From assembly GCA_031550435.1 (NCBI GenBank), contig JAVBOO010000013.1, forward strand, positions 13,808 through 77,807: a DNA stretch of 64,000 nt, written 5' to 3'. The position numbers and the translations under genes were made by a program. Shown in pieces: positions 50,876-60,069 of this stretch. A model generated the notes under the pieces. The model was not told the DNA's origin, ran no database searches, and saw only the letters and a program-made list of their open reading frames with translations. Position 1 is the stretch's first letter. Each line of letters starts with the position of its first letter. This stretch comes from JAVBOO01 sp031550435 (GTDB lineage Bacteria > Bacillota > Clostridia > Lachnospirales > WRAX01).

Positions 50876-51612
50876 AAAACCTCTAACAACGTCAATCCGT
50901 TAGCCGAGGCGGTTCTGCCCGCTTTTGCTCTGTCTTTTGACAGGATAATCCCCGGCACTTCGTTTGGGCTTATCCGTCCCCTCCCCGCGTCTATCAGCGT
51001 GCCCGCAATAATTCGTACCATATTGTACAAAAAGCCGTTTCCCGTTATCACAAAGCTTATGATATCATCCTGCTTTTTTAATTCGAGAGAATATACGGTT
51101 CGCACGGTTGTTCTTGCGCTGCCGTCAGTTGTCCTAAACGCCGTAAAATCGTGCTCTCCGATGAAACAGCTTGCCGCCGCTCTCATGTTCCCGAAATCAA
51201 GAGGATAATATACATGCTCGCAGTAATCCGCAAGCTTCGGGTTCAAATAATATGAGTTCAGTATGATATATTCGTAGCTTTTACGCTTAGCGTCAAATAT
51301 CGGATGAAAATCTTCATGCACGCTCTCGGCCTTTGTAACAACAATATCACGAGGCAGAGCGGCATTTATAACCTGCGGCAGCTTACCAAGAGGAATCATG
51401 CATTCGTTGTCGCCAAGCTCAAAGCATACCCTTTGACCCAGGGCATGAACCCCGGCATCGGTTCTGCTTGCTCCCAAGGTATGAACCTCGCGTTTGAATA
51501 CAGAAAACAGACCCTGTTCCTCCAGAGTCTGCTGTACCGTTATCCCGTTATTTTGCCGCTGCCAACCGCAGTAGTTTCTGCCGTCATATGATACCGTAAG
51601 TAAAATCTTCAT
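50869..51612 (-). CDS. truA: tRNA pseudouridine(38-40) synthase
   Basis: Modifies uridines 38, 39 and 40 in the anticodon stem of tRNAs. The 247-residue protein shows LLTVSYDGRNYCGWQRQ at the N-terminus, the catalytic aspartate D52 in GASRTDAGVHALGQ, and FLYNMVRIIAGTLIDAGRG near the end. It is the last gene of the ecfA1-ecfA2-ecfT-truA unit, a gene order seen throughout Firmicutes; it starts one base after ecfT ends. Confidence 0.95.
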   Translation of the reverse strand: MKILLTVSYDGRNYCGWQRQNNGITVQQTLEEQGLFSVFKREVHTLGASRTDAGVHALGQRVCFELGDNECMIPLGKLPQVINAALPRDIVVTKAESVHEDFHPIFDAKRKSYEYIILNSYYLNPKLADYCEHVYYPLDFGNMRAAASCFIGEHDFTAFRTTDGSARTTVRTVYSLELKKQDDIISFVITGNGFLYNMVRIIAGTLIDAGRGRISPNEVPGIILSKDRAKAGRTASANGLTLLEVFY

Positions 51613-51613
51613 A

Positions 51614-52414
51614 TCATATCACATTCAAGAACGCTGTCACAACCGCAAAAGCGGCTATTGCGGCAAGCGCCTTATAATCTCTCGCCGAGAGCCTCATAAC
51701 GTTCATCTTCGTCCTGTTGATATCTCCTCTGTAGCATCTTGCTTCCATAGCGGTCGCAAGCTCTATCGCGCGGCGAAACGCCGAAATAAACAGCGGAATC
51801 AAAAGCGGTAAAAGACTCTTCGCGCGCTTGACAATGCTGCCCGTGTCAAAGTCGGCTCCTCGCGCGGTCTGAGCTTTCATTATTTTATCGGTTTCTTCAA
51901 GAAGCGTGGGTATGAATCTCAGGGCTATAGTCATCATCATTGCGATTTCGTGTGAGGGCAGGCCTATACGCTTAAAGGGCTTCAGTATGCTCTCGAGCGC
52001 TCCGGTCAGCTCAATCGGCGTTGTGGTAAGCGTCAGTAAGGAAGAGCCTATGAGAAGCAGGACAAGCCTGACCACCATTTTTACGGTTAAAAGTATACCC
52101 TCAAGCGTTATCTTGAAAATCCATACGGAAAACAGCACAGTGTCACCGTACGAAAAGAAAATGTTCAGAACCGACATGAACACTACTATCATTACTATAC
52201 TTTTCAGACCTTTGAGCATAAACTTGACCGGTACTTTTGAAGCGTAAACGACCAAGCCGAGTGCCAAGGTGAGAAAAGCATATGCCCAGACGGTATTCAG
52301 CATAAAAAGCAGCGTGATAAATACCGCGAGACACAAAAGCTTAACCCTTGGGTCAATCCTGTGTACAAAAGAATTTGTGGGGTAATATTGCCCCAGTGTG
52401 ATATCTCTTAGCAT
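51614..52414 (-). CDS. ecfT: Energy-coupling factor transporter transmembrane protein EcfT
   Basis: Membrane scaffold that couples the two EcfA ATPases to exchangeable vitamin-binding S components. The 266-residue protein has the family start MLRDITLGQYYPTNSFVHRI-like text, about five membrane helices, and the coupling helices with the AxG motifs (TARGADFDTGS and ATAMEARCYRG). The ATG at 52414 is preferred to the adjoining TTG. No S component gene is in the window, so the substrate is open; one module usually serves several S proteins. Confidence 0.94.
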   Translation of the reverse strand: MLRDITLGQYYPTNSFVHRIDPRVKLLCLAVFITLLFMLNTVWAYAFLTLALGLVVYASKVPVKFMLKGLKSIVMIVVFMSVLNIFFSYGDTVLFSVWIFKITLEGILLTVKMVVRLVLLLIGSSLLTLTTTPIELTGALESILKPFKRIGLPSHEIAMMMTIALRFIPTLLEETDKIMKAQTARGADFDTGSIVKRAKSLLPLLIPLFISAFRRAIELATAMEARCYRGDINRTKMNVMRLSARDYKALAAIAAFAVVTAFLNVI

Positions 52415-52492
52415 CAAACCAACTCTGTTAAATTATTTGAAATATAAAGTGAGTAACGCTGAAAACGGACAAAACGAGCTTGCTCGGCTTGT

Positions 52493-53344
52493 TCAAAGCT
52501 TCGGAATAACTCTTTTCAGCGCTTCCACGGCTAAAGGAACCGTAATTATACCGTTACCGAGGCTTATGCCGCGTTTGTTAAGCTCGGCCGCAAAATATGA
52601 TATTTGCGGAGCCGCAAGTCCTATTTTCTCCAGCCGCTCAGGCTCCGAAAAAACCTCAGCCGGAGTTCCCGAAAACGCTACCTGACCGCCATGCATTACA
52701 ATTACGCGTTCGGCAAGCCTTGCAACATCCTCCATGTTATGAGACACGAGTATTACCGTAATTTTCAGCTGCTCGTGCATCAGTTTCACTCTTTCGAGTA
52801 TTTCCTCACGTCCCTTCGGATCCAGCCCCGCAGTAGGCTCATCCAGAACCAAAACGTCCGGGCGCATAGCCAAAACACCCGCAATCGCAACGCGGCGCTT
52901 TTGCCCGCCTGACAGCTCGAAAGGTGATTTCTCGTATATATCTTCCGGTATTCCGACCAGCTTTAAGCTGTCGTTAACTCTTTGAGCAACTTCTTCTTTG
53001 CTCAGCCCCATGTTTTCCGGCCCGAACGCGACATCCTTAGAAACAGTTACCTCGAATAGCTGGTGCTCGGGGTACTGGAACACCAGCCCGACTCTTCTGC
53101 GCAGTTCTTTTAGCTTTGATTTGTCCGAATTAATATCGTAACCGTCAAGAAATACGGTTCCCGAAGTCGGAACCATCAGAGCGTTAAAATGCTGGATAAG
53201 AGTCGATTTTCCGGAACCTGTATGTCCGACTATCGCTACAAAACTGCCCCGCTTAATTTCAAAATTAACGTCCCTAACAGCCGCTTTTTCAAACACGGTG
53301 CCGGCCGAGTATATATGTGATAAATTTACAGCTCTAATCGACAT
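52493..53344 (-). CDS. ecfA2: Energy-coupling factor transporter ATPase EcfA2
   Basis: Second ATPase of the ECF module. The 283-residue protein has Walker A GHTGSGKST (40-48), the Q-loop LVFQYPEHQLFE, signature LSGGQKRRVAIAG, Walker B VLVLDEPTAGLD and the switch histidine in LVSHNMEDV. The ATG at 53344 lies inside the end of ecfA1 (overlap of 11 bases), so the two ATPases are made in equal amounts. EcfT follows 78 bases later. Confidence 0.95.
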   Translation of the reverse strand: MSIRAVNLSHIYSAGTVFEKAAVRDVNFEIKRGSFVAIVGHTGSGKSTLIQHFNALMVPTSGTVFLDGYDINSDKSKLKELRRRVGLVFQYPEHQLFEVTVSKDVAFGPENMGLSKEEVAQRVNDSLKLVGIPEDIYEKSPFELSGGQKRRVAIAGVLAMRPDVLVLDEPTAGLDPKGREEILERVKLMHEQLKITVILVSHNMEDVARLAERVIVMHGGQVAFSGTPAEVFSEPERLEKIGLAAPQISYFAAELNKRGISLGNGIITVPLAVEALKRVIPKL

Positions 53345-54236
53345 GTGACACTTCCGGTTTATTTTTATTGACTTTCTCCATGACAACTGCCTCGACAGCT
53401 TCAACCGCTTCTTCCACGGTCAGCAATCCGTCCGGAAAACTATAGCCCGCTTTCTTAAGCTCGTTTATGCATTCCGTGACTTGAGGAACATCAAGCCCAA
53501 TGCTTTTTAGCTCATCAACCCCGGAAAAAATTTCTTTCGGCGTGCCGATACGTTTTATCATGCCGCCGTCCATAAGGACTACCCTGTCCGCCATAACCGC
53601 CTCATCCATAAAATGCGTTATAAGCACGACGGTTATACCTTCTTCGTGCTTCAAAACACGTATCGCTTCCATTACTTCTTTTCTGCCCTGCGGGTCAAGC
53701 ATTGCGGTCGGCTCGTCAAAAATTATGCATGAAGGGCGCATGGCAAGTATGCCGGCTATTGCCACCCTTTGCTTTTGACCGCCTGATAAAAAGTGCGGCG
53801 AACTCTTGGCAAGCTTGTAAATCCCCATGGAGTTAAGCGCCGAATCGACTCTCTTGCGTATCTCCGCCGGGGCGATACCCAGATTTTCCGCTCCGAACGC
53901 GACATCCTCTTCGACTATAGTCGCGATTATCTGATTGTCGGGGTTCTGGAACACCATTCCCGTACTGCTGCGTATATCCCAGGTTTTTTCCGGGTCCGAC
54001 GTGTCAATCCCGTTCACATACACCTTGCCATCGGTCGGTACAAGCAGCGCGTTTAAAAGCTTTGCAAGCGTCGATTTCCCCGAGCCGTTATGCCCGAGAA
54101 CGGCAACAAACTCCCCTTTGGAAATGCCCAGGTTTAAATCTTTCAGAGAAAAACCGTCGTCCGTGTCTTCGGGAGCTTTAGGATACGTAAACGAAACATT
54201 TTCTACTTTTATGGCATATTCAGCCGAGTTACTCAT
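53334..54236 (-). CDS. ecfA1: Energy-coupling factor transporter ATPase EcfA1
   Basis: First gene of the ECF unit. The 300-residue ABC ATPase has Walker A GHNGSGKST (48-56), Q-loop MVFQNPDNQIIA, signature LSGGQKQRVAIAG, Walker B CIIFDEPTAMLD and the switch histidine in LITHFMDEA. The ATG at 54236 sits behind GAGAGATGC; an upstream in-frame extension is not supported by a ribosome binding site. Repeat C lies further upstream. Confidence 0.95.
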   Translation of the reverse strand: MSNSAEYAIKVENVSFTYPKAPEDTDDGFSLKDLNLGISKGEFVAVLGHNGSGKSTLAKLLNALLVPTDGKVYVNGIDTSDPEKTWDIRSSTGMVFQNPDNQIIATIVEEDVAFGAENLGIAPAEIRKRVDSALNSMGIYKLAKSSPHFLSGGQKQRVAIAGILAMRPSCIIFDEPTAMLDPQGRKEVMEAIRVLKHEEGITVVLITHFMDEAVMADRVVLMDGGMIKRIGTPKEIFSGVDELKSIGLDVPQVTECINELKKAGYSFPDGLLTVEEAVEAVEAVVMEKVNKNKPEVSHVD

Positions 54237-54445
54237 ACCGCATCTCTCATTCCGCTCAGCGCTCTTTGTGCCGAACAAACAAATTTTAGGCAAAGCCGAG
54301 CTTTACCGCGCTTCTTTTCTCACCGCTTCTCAATACCAACCGAAATTCTAGCATATCGAGACGACAATATCAAGCGCGGTCGGAATTGTAGCGCTACAAA
54401 ATATAAGCTATTATTCCCCAAAAATCTGCCGAAATAAATATAAGT

Positions 54446-54595
54446 AAGTGCTGATTTAATCGAACGGTTGCGCCCGCAAGGGACAACCGCAAGCATCCCG
54501 CTCCGCACAAAGGCCGTATAACGGCCGTCGCGGACGAGGATGCGCGGATTAAATCAGCCGAGTATCCGTCCAAAGTTATTTAATCAGTGTTTACA
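54446..54595 (+). repeat. Dispersed repeat C, uninterrupted copy
   Basis: Starts AAGTGCTGATTTAATCGAAC, includes GCGCCCGCAAGGG, GGCCGTATAACGGCCGTC and CGCGGATTAAATCAGCCGAG, and ends TTATTTAATCAGTGTTTAC. The ends are roughly inverted (AAGTGCTGATT and AATCAGTGTTT). The start text AAGTGCTGATTTA recurs once at 54601. No gene lies between 54237 and 54687. Confidence 0.85.
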
Positions 54596-54687
54596 TAAGT
54601 AAGTGCTGATTTATTAAATCGGTAACAACACAAACCTTGACTCTGCGGAGTAACAATAACGATAACTGAGTTTTTTGAGGAGAAATC

Positions 54688-57600
54688 ATGAGCACTGCGG
54701 CAAAAATCTTCGAATCCTATGAACCAAAAAATATTTTAAGTGTGAACTCCCGTTCCGGGGGCAGCCGGTTTGTCGCCGAAGCGGGCGATATCTTCTCCGC
54801 AACGGTCAGTTCTGTCACCGGAAAAAAATTCGGTTTAACCACGAAAACGGGGGCGGAATTCAATGCCGATGCCAAGTCTCTTACAAACTGCAAAATCGGC
54901 GACGAACTTTTTTTTCAGGTCGTCGGCTCCGGAGAAAACGAGCTGAAGCTAAAACAGGTTTTTCCGGGAAGCTCTGCCTCGAATTCGGGACCCGCAAGGC
55001 TAAAATCATCTAAAAATTTGAGCGAGCTGATGCTTCGAAGCGAGTTTACATCCGCAAAAGGCAATGCTCTGGCAGATAAAAGGGATGTCGAGCGCGAAGA
55101 AGAAACCGGCAGAAACGAGGCCTTGGCTGTCTCCCGTATACGCAGAGAGCTTATTTATGCGTCACGCAATACAAGTTCCGCCGCACTCAGAGAACTGATA
55201 AAAGCGGGCGTTTCTTTTGAAAACATCGACCTGAGAATGCTTAACTCCGTTTCCCGTGAGGTCGCGAACAGGCTTGATACCGATGGCCTAGCCGCAAACG
55301 ACAACAAGGCCGTCACGGCGGAAACAGCCCAAAAGATAAACGACATAAAGCAAATAGACGAAGGACAAATGCTATCGCTCATTGACAGCGAAAAAGAATT
55401 AACACTGGGAAATATCTATAAGGCCGTTCATTCTCCTGCCTGCTACTTTAATGCGCTTGACGATAATACCCTGCGAGAGCTTTCCGGCGATATAGCAAAA
55501 ACGATGAAAAATATCGGAGCGGAGGAAACCCCCGAAAACAAGGAAAACGCGGAGCTGCTTGTCAAAAATGGCATAGAGCTTAATAAAGAGAATCTCGAAA
55601 AGCTGGGTCTGCTCAAAAAGATACCTTTAATGAGCGAAGAAGACTTTAAAGATCTTCTCAATGCATCCGGGGAAAATTTTTCCGATACTAAACTAACCGA
55701 AACGTCGCCAAAAAACCCCGCTTCCTCAGAACCGGAGACTTCATACAAAGAGCTTTACAAAGCGCTGCCGAAAGCGAACGGACGCTATATAGACTTCCTG
55801 CTGAGCAAAAATATCCCCTTGACACTCAGCGGCATCGTCGATGCGGTTAACAGCGGTGTTCCCGAAAACATCGCTCCGAAACAGGAGTCGCTTCCGTACA
55901 AAAAGCAGCTGTACAGCCTTCAAGTCCGGCTTAACGCCGATAACCTCGGGCGGCTCGCAAAAAGAAACATCAATATCATGAATGTGAGCCTCGAAAAGGC
56001 CCTTTCTTATACGGAGCAAGCCGATTCCGAACTTTACACCTCCCTGCTCGCAGAAACCGGTTGCTCCTCGCAAGAAAGCGTGAGCACGATGAAAGACCTG
56101 TTTTTCGGGATAAACAGCCTTAAATTCAAGCAGTATGACAACAACTTGCCGGGAAGCAAACAGAGTCTGGAAAATATCTTTTCTTCCGTTCAATCATACA
56201 GAATCTCGGAAGCCTATCTTTCTCAGGCAACCCGGGTCAGCGCAAAATACGGTGACAGTCCCGCGAAAGTCGAAACCGGCTTTGAAAGCCTGCTTTTGTC
56301 TCTCGGTTACTCGGCAAACCCCGAGAATATAAGAGCAGCAAAAATTCTGTCTAAAACAGGCACAGACATTAACGAAGAAAACATGTCGTCCGTGAAGCTC
56401 GTTAATATGAAAATCGACAAAATTACATCGTCTCTTCATCCAAAAATTGCCGCCGATATGCTACGAGACGGGATTAACCCGCTCAAGCTTAACATTGACG
56501 AGGTCATAAACATCATTGAGCGTTATAACGGGCAGTTCGGAGACAATCTTAAAGACAAAACGGCGCAAAAGCTGCTTGAGGCTGAAAAAAACAAGGATTT
56601 AACTCAATATGAGCGCAAAGCTGTGACCGCTGTATATCGTATGCTTTATCATATCCAAAAGCACGGGCTTGCTTCGGTCGGTGTTGTGCTAAAGACCGAT
56701 AAGGCTATAACATTCGGTAATCTTCTCGACGCTTCGAAGCTGTTTGAAAAATCGAGGATGAACCGCGGCTCAGTCGATATAACCGTCGGAAGCGGCGAGT
56801 ATGCCGCTGACGCTCGGACATCGTATCTCAGCGATGAAACCATCTCTCGTGTGTTCAAGCTTAACGAACGTGTTATCGACGATTTTACCGGTCTTATCGA
56901 TACCGCTTCACTCAAAAAGCTTGCTTCCGAGCCGGACAACCGCGTAAAATTGCTTGAAGACATAAATTCTGTTCTCCGCTCTTTAAACAGCGAAGCAGAC
57001 GAACACGAAATTTCGGAGTTACTGCAAAAGACCGAAAAGCTCAAAGACGTTGCGCCAGGCGTTATCGGGTTTATCGGCAGGAGAAACCTCGCACTTTCCT
57101 ATAACAACATTGAAGCTGTCAGGAACTTCACGGGTGAAGCGCTTTATTTTACCAAGCTCCTGACAAAACTTAAAAGCAGCCTCGAAGAAAACAGCGATGA
57201 CTCAGAGCTAGGCGATCTGTTTTCTGACGGCTCGGCTAAGTCCATAGAAACCGAGTTAAACGGTGCCGGTCACATGCCCGAGTTGTTGCGAAATGCAGTA
57301 GATATGCGTATAGGAGAGAATTCCGGTATTTCTTTAAGCGAATTTTCGGAGCTGAAAACAGCTTACCGTTTTCTTTCCGAACTAAGAGAAAAAAACTCGA
57401 GCTATGCACTTCCTGTAAAGTTTAACGGTAAATCTGCCGAAATAAACATGTATTTTACAAGACAAAAAAACGACTTTTCTGAACCCATAAACGTCGCGAT
57501 GTCTCTGGATTCGGGAAAACTCGGAACCATATCGGCTTACGCGTCTGTCAAAGAAGACAGGGCAAACATAAATATTGCCTGCAAAAACTCAAGAGTTAAA

Positions 57601-57723
57601 AAAGCGCTTGCGGATAACAGCGAAGGCCTGAAACGCTTTCTGGCCGAAAACGGTTTCACCCATGTCGAAACGAATTTCTTTATAGACGGAAGCGAATTTA
57701 CATTGTTTTCGGAGGTCAGATAG
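54688..57723 (+). CDS. DUF6240/FliK-like flagellar-locus protein, cassette 2
   Basis: A 1011-residue paralogue of the protein at 13754 with the same layout: an N-terminal beta-rich domain (VAEAGDIFSATVSSVTGKKF, DELFFQVVGSG), a long helical body with units such as LTLGNIYKAVHSP and NPLKLNIDEVINIIERYNGQ, SVGVVLKTDKAITFGNLLDA, and a C-terminal FliK-like domain (SEPINVAMSLDSGKLGTI, LKRFLAENGFTHVETNF). Residues are strongly diverged from cassette 1, while order and spacing of motifs are kept. ATG at 54688 behind GAGGAG. I infer a role in flagellar hook or filament assembly; no experiment on this family is known to me. Confidence 0.65.
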   Translation: MSTAAKIFESYEPKNILSVNSRSGGSRFVAEAGDIFSATVSSVTGKKFGLTTKTGAEFNADAKSLTNCKIGDELFFQVVGSGENELKLKQVFPGSSASNSGPARLKSSKNLSELMLRSEFTSAKGNALADKRDVEREEETGRNEALAVSRIRRELIYASRNTSSAALRELIKAGVSFENIDLRMLNSVSREVANRLDTDGLAANDNKAVTAETAQKINDIKQIDEGQMLSLIDSEKELTLGNIYKAVHSPACYFNALDDNTLRELSGDIAKTMKNIGAEETPENKENAELLVKNGIELNKENLEKLGLLKKIPLMSEEDFKDLLNASGENFSDTKLTETSPKNPASSEPETSYKELYKALPKANGRYIDFLLSKNIPLTLSGIVDAVNSGVPENIAPKQESLPYKKQLYSLQVRLNADNLGRLAKRNINIMNVSLEKALSYTEQADSELYTSLLAETGCSSQESVSTMKDLFFGINSLKFKQYDNNLPGSKQSLENIFSSVQSYRISEAYLSQATRVSAKYGDSPAKVETGFESLLLSLGYSANPENIRAAKILSKTGTDINEENMSSVKLVNMKIDKITSSLHPKIAADMLRDGINPLKLNIDEVINIIERYNGQFGDNLKDKTAQKLLEAEKNKDLTQYERKAVTAVYRMLYHIQKHGLASVGVVLKTDKAITFGNLLDASKLFEKSRMNRGSVDITVGSGEYAADARTSYLSDETISRVFKLNERVIDDFTGLIDTASLKKLASEPDNRVKLLEDINSVLRSLNSEADEHEISELLQKTEKLKDVAPGVIGFIGRRNLALSYNNIEAVRNFTGEALYFTKLLTKLKSSLEENSDDSELGDLFSDGSAKSIETELNGAGHMPELLRNAVDMRIGENSGISLSEFSELKTAYRFLSELREKNSSYALPVKFNGKSAEINMYFTRQKNDFSEPINVAMSLDSGKLGTISAYASVKEDRANINIACKNSRVKKALADNSEGLKRFLAENGFTHVETNFFIDGSEFTLFSEVR

Positions 57724-57726
57724 TTT

Positions 57727-57864
57727 ATGAGTACAGACAAACATAACGGCGGCGCCCCCGAAGTCCTCGGAAGACTGACAGAGGCAATACTTAGATTCTT
57801 GGAACAAACAGAGTTGAGCTACAACGGTACGAACGCTAATAATATCGAAGGGGACAAACAATGA
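57727..57864 (+). CDS. 45-residue microprotein between the DUF6240-like gene and flagellin, cassette 2
   Basis: MSTDKHNGGAPEVLGRLTEA, then ILRFLEQTELSYNGTN and an acidic end. It starts three bases after the large gene and its stop overlaps the flagellin ATG (ATGA at 57861). One amphipathic helix is predicted. The same slot in cassette 1 holds a 31-residue protein. Such coupling suggests it is really translated; no family known. Confidence 0.6.
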   Translation: MSTDKHNGGAPEVLGRLTEAILRFLEQTELSYNGTNANNIEGDKQ

Positions 57865-59330
57865 GAATCAGTGAAAATATACCCGCTTTAAACGCCTACA
57901 CTTCTCTTTCCAGAGTAAACAAGAGAATTGATATGTCGATGAGAAGATTATCATCGTCCTCGAGAATAAACAGCGTTAAAGACGACGCAGCCGGACTTGC
58001 GATATCAAACAAGCTTCACGACCAAATTAACGGCCTGAACAAGGCCGGAAGAAATTCCATGGACGGTATATCGGCAGTTCAAACAGCCGAAGGCGCGCTT
58101 CAGGAAGTTCAGGACATGGTTCAGCGTATCAGAGAACTTTCCGTCCAGGCGACAAACGACAGCAACGAACCCGAAGACAGAAGAAAAATCCAGGAAGAGA
58201 TAAGCTCCCTCAAAGACGAAATATCCGGCATCTCCGACAGGGCAGAGTTTAACAAGATAAAACTCCTTAACGGAGACGCTTGCAGGCTCGGCATTTTCTC
58301 GGCCAATATGCTCGGAGTCGCAAAATGTACCTATGTTTCCGACAACCTGCCAAAGGACACTCTTACATACACGATAGATAAAGTCGGCCTGCCCGCCGTA
58401 CATAACTCGAACCCGAGCGCGGTCACGGGGGGAATAGAGGGCACGCTGAAAATCAACGGCGAAACCGTACACTTCGAAACAACGGATACGCCTGACGATG
58501 TTGTGTCAAAGCTTAAAGAGCTGAGTGACAGATGCAACATAGACATAACGATACCAAACGGCAAGACCTGGAACGACGTTAAGGCGGGAACCGCGGGCTT
58601 CATGATGTATACAAGAGACGAAGGCTCGTCCGAAAGAATACAAATTTCGGGAGACGGCGCGATTATCAATATGCTCGGGCTTACAGCGGGAACCGTTTAC
58701 GGAAACGACGCCGAAATATCGAATATTGACCTTAATAACGTGAATTTGAGCTCGGTCATAAAAGGTAACAGAATCGAACTCACAGGAACTAACGGAAGCA
58801 ATGTCATAATTCAGCTTGAACTTGCAAAACCTTTGCCCGACGGAAGCTTCGCTCTGAAAAACGGCGATGCGGTCGGCGCGGGAGGAGCGGTCTCCGTAAC
58901 CGGAGGAAACGACGCAAAACTTGAGCTGACTGATTTTGGGATGCTGGTATTCCAAATCGGCCCGAATAAATCAATGGAAATCAACCTCCAGATTCCTTCC
59001 GTAACTCTCGAAGCTCTGGGAATAGAAAATTTGAGTGTCTCTTCGTTTGAGCTTGCTCAAAAGTCGATAAGCATGTCCGAAAACGCTCTTTCAAAAATAT
59101 CGACTATCAGAGCTCGTCTCGGAGCATATCAAAACAGACTCGAGCACACTTACGCAAATCTGATGACCGCGAGCGAAAACACGACGGAAGCACGTTCAAG
59201 GATTTTCGATACCGATATGGCTTGGGAGATGACCGAAATGACGAAAAACAATGTTATTTCTCAAGCCGGTATCTCAATAATGGCTCAGGCAAACCAGCGT
59301 CCGCAGCAGATATTGCAGTTGATTCAATAG
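57861..59330 (+). CDS. fliC2: Flagellin, cassette 2
   Basis: A 489-residue flagellin with conserved ends: RRLSSSSRINSVKDDAAGLA and VQATNDSNEPEDRRKIQEEI at the N-terminus, and RSRIFDTDMAWEMTEMTKNN and AQANQRPQQILQLIQ at the C-terminus. The middle has a flagellin IN-type motif (GTLKINGETVHFETTDTPDD). It carries three cysteines (C141, C156, C225), rare in flagellins. It is translationally coupled to the microprotein upstream. FliS follows after a repeat B-like segment. Compared with flagellin 1 the ends align without gaps, while the centre is only loosely similar. Confidence 0.93.
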   Translation: MRISENIPALNAYTSLSRVNKRIDMSMRRLSSSSRINSVKDDAAGLAISNKLHDQINGLNKAGRNSMDGISAVQTAEGALQEVQDMVQRIRELSVQATNDSNEPEDRRKIQEEISSLKDEISGISDRAEFNKIKLLNGDACRLGIFSANMLGVAKCTYVSDNLPKDTLTYTIDKVGLPAVHNSNPSAVTGGIEGTLKINGETVHFETTDTPDDVVSKLKELSDRCNIDITIPNGKTWNDVKAGTAGFMMYTRDEGSSERIQISGDGAIINMLGLTAGTVYGNDAEISNIDLNNVNLSSVIKGNRIELTGTNGSNVIIQLELAKPLPDGSFALKNGDAVGAGGAVSVTGGNDAKLELTDFGMLVFQIGPNKSMEINLQIPSVTLEALGIENLSVSSFELAQKSISMSENALSKISTIRARLGAYQNRLEHTYANLMTASENTTEARSRIFDTDMAWEMTEMTKNNVISQAGISIMAQANQRPQQILQLIQ

Positions 59331-59435
59331 TTATTAACCCCCCGATTATAAATTGCTATGCAATTTATAATCGACCCTCTTAGAAAGTGGGTTGCGGCAA
59401 CAAGATTATTGTAAGATTTAATTGTCGCCGCAATA
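59331..59435 (-). repeat. Repeat B, divergent copy between flagellin 2 and fliS
   Basis: TTATTAACCCCCCGATTATA leads through an ATTATAAATTG/CAATTTATAAT hairpin, GGGTTGCGGCAACAAG and AATTGTCGCCGCAATA. The stem pair GCGGC/GCCGC replaces GAGGC/GCCTC of other copies, changing both arms together. Confidence 0.7.
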
Positions 59436-59450
59436 CGTTAAGGTGAGCAT

Positions 59451-59861
59451 ATGTTATTTGATAAAAGTGAATACGAAGAAAGAATAGGACGGGCTGAATC
59501 CCCCGTTCAGCTTGTAGTTATAACCTATGAGCTTTTGCTGCACTATATCGAACAGGCCGAAAAAGCTTTTACAAACAATAACGGCGAATTGTTCTCAAGT
59601 TGCTCGTATAAAGCGCTGGACTGCATTTCCGAGCTTGTCGGGTCACTTGATATGCGGCATATTATCTCCCATGAACTCAAGGACCTGTACATCTATGCTA
59701 ACGGTCTTATAACAAAGGCCATGGCAGTTCTTAATGCGGATTACCTTGCCGAGGCATATAAGATAGTAAACGAGCTTTACTCCGGTTTTAAGACAGTCGA
59801 GCGGGAAGTCGTCAGCAACATGGATTTTTGCAAAAAACCGCAGTTTGAGTACAACATCTGA
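59451..59861 (+). CDS. fliS2: Flagellin chaperone FliS, cassette 2
   Basis: A 136-residue helical protein with SPVQLVVITYELLLHYIEQA, ALDCISELVGSLDMRHIISH and LKDLYIYANGLITKA, the FliS pattern. ATG at 59451 behind AAGGTGAG. It is shorter at the C-terminus than its paralogue at 18554. Followed by a repeat B copy and a strong terminator that closes cassette 2. Confidence 0.87.
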   Translation: MLFDKSEYEERIGRAESPVQLVVITYELLLHYIEQAEKAFTNNNGELFSSCSYKALDCISELVGSLDMRHIISHELKDLYIYANGLITKAMAVLNADYLAEAYKIVNELYSGFKTVEREVVSNMDFCKKPQFEYNI

Positions 59862-59863
59862 TA

Positions 59864-59949
59864 TTAATGATCCCCTTTACCGGCCCTGCGGGCCAAAGAG
59901 GGAATGAGGCGACAATTTTAGCGAACGGTTTAATTGTCGCCTCCATAAT
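59864..59949 (-). repeat. Repeat B, copy lacking the inner hairpin
   Basis: TTAATGATCCCCTTTACCGG leads to CCTGCGGGCC and GAGGCGACAATTTTAGCG, ending TAATTGTCGCCTCCATAAT. The ATTAAACC/GGTTTAAT hairpin present in other copies is missing. Confidence 0.8.
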
Positions 59950-60005
59950 CGGCGGATTAATTTATAGTTAAGTCCGCGCCCCGATAACAGCCCAACCCCC
60001 AATAT

Positions 60006-60066
60006 GAAACGTTTCAATCTTTCCGCGGCTTGACATCTGCGAAAAAGTTGAAACGTTTCTATTTTT
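60006..60066 (+). terminator. Intrinsic terminator of flagellar cassette 2
   Basis: GAAACGTTTCAA pairs with TTGAAACGTTTC; the stem continues imperfectly towards CCGCGG/CTGCG, and T-rich TATTTTTATA follows. Confidence 0.85.
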
Positions 60067-60069
60067 ATA

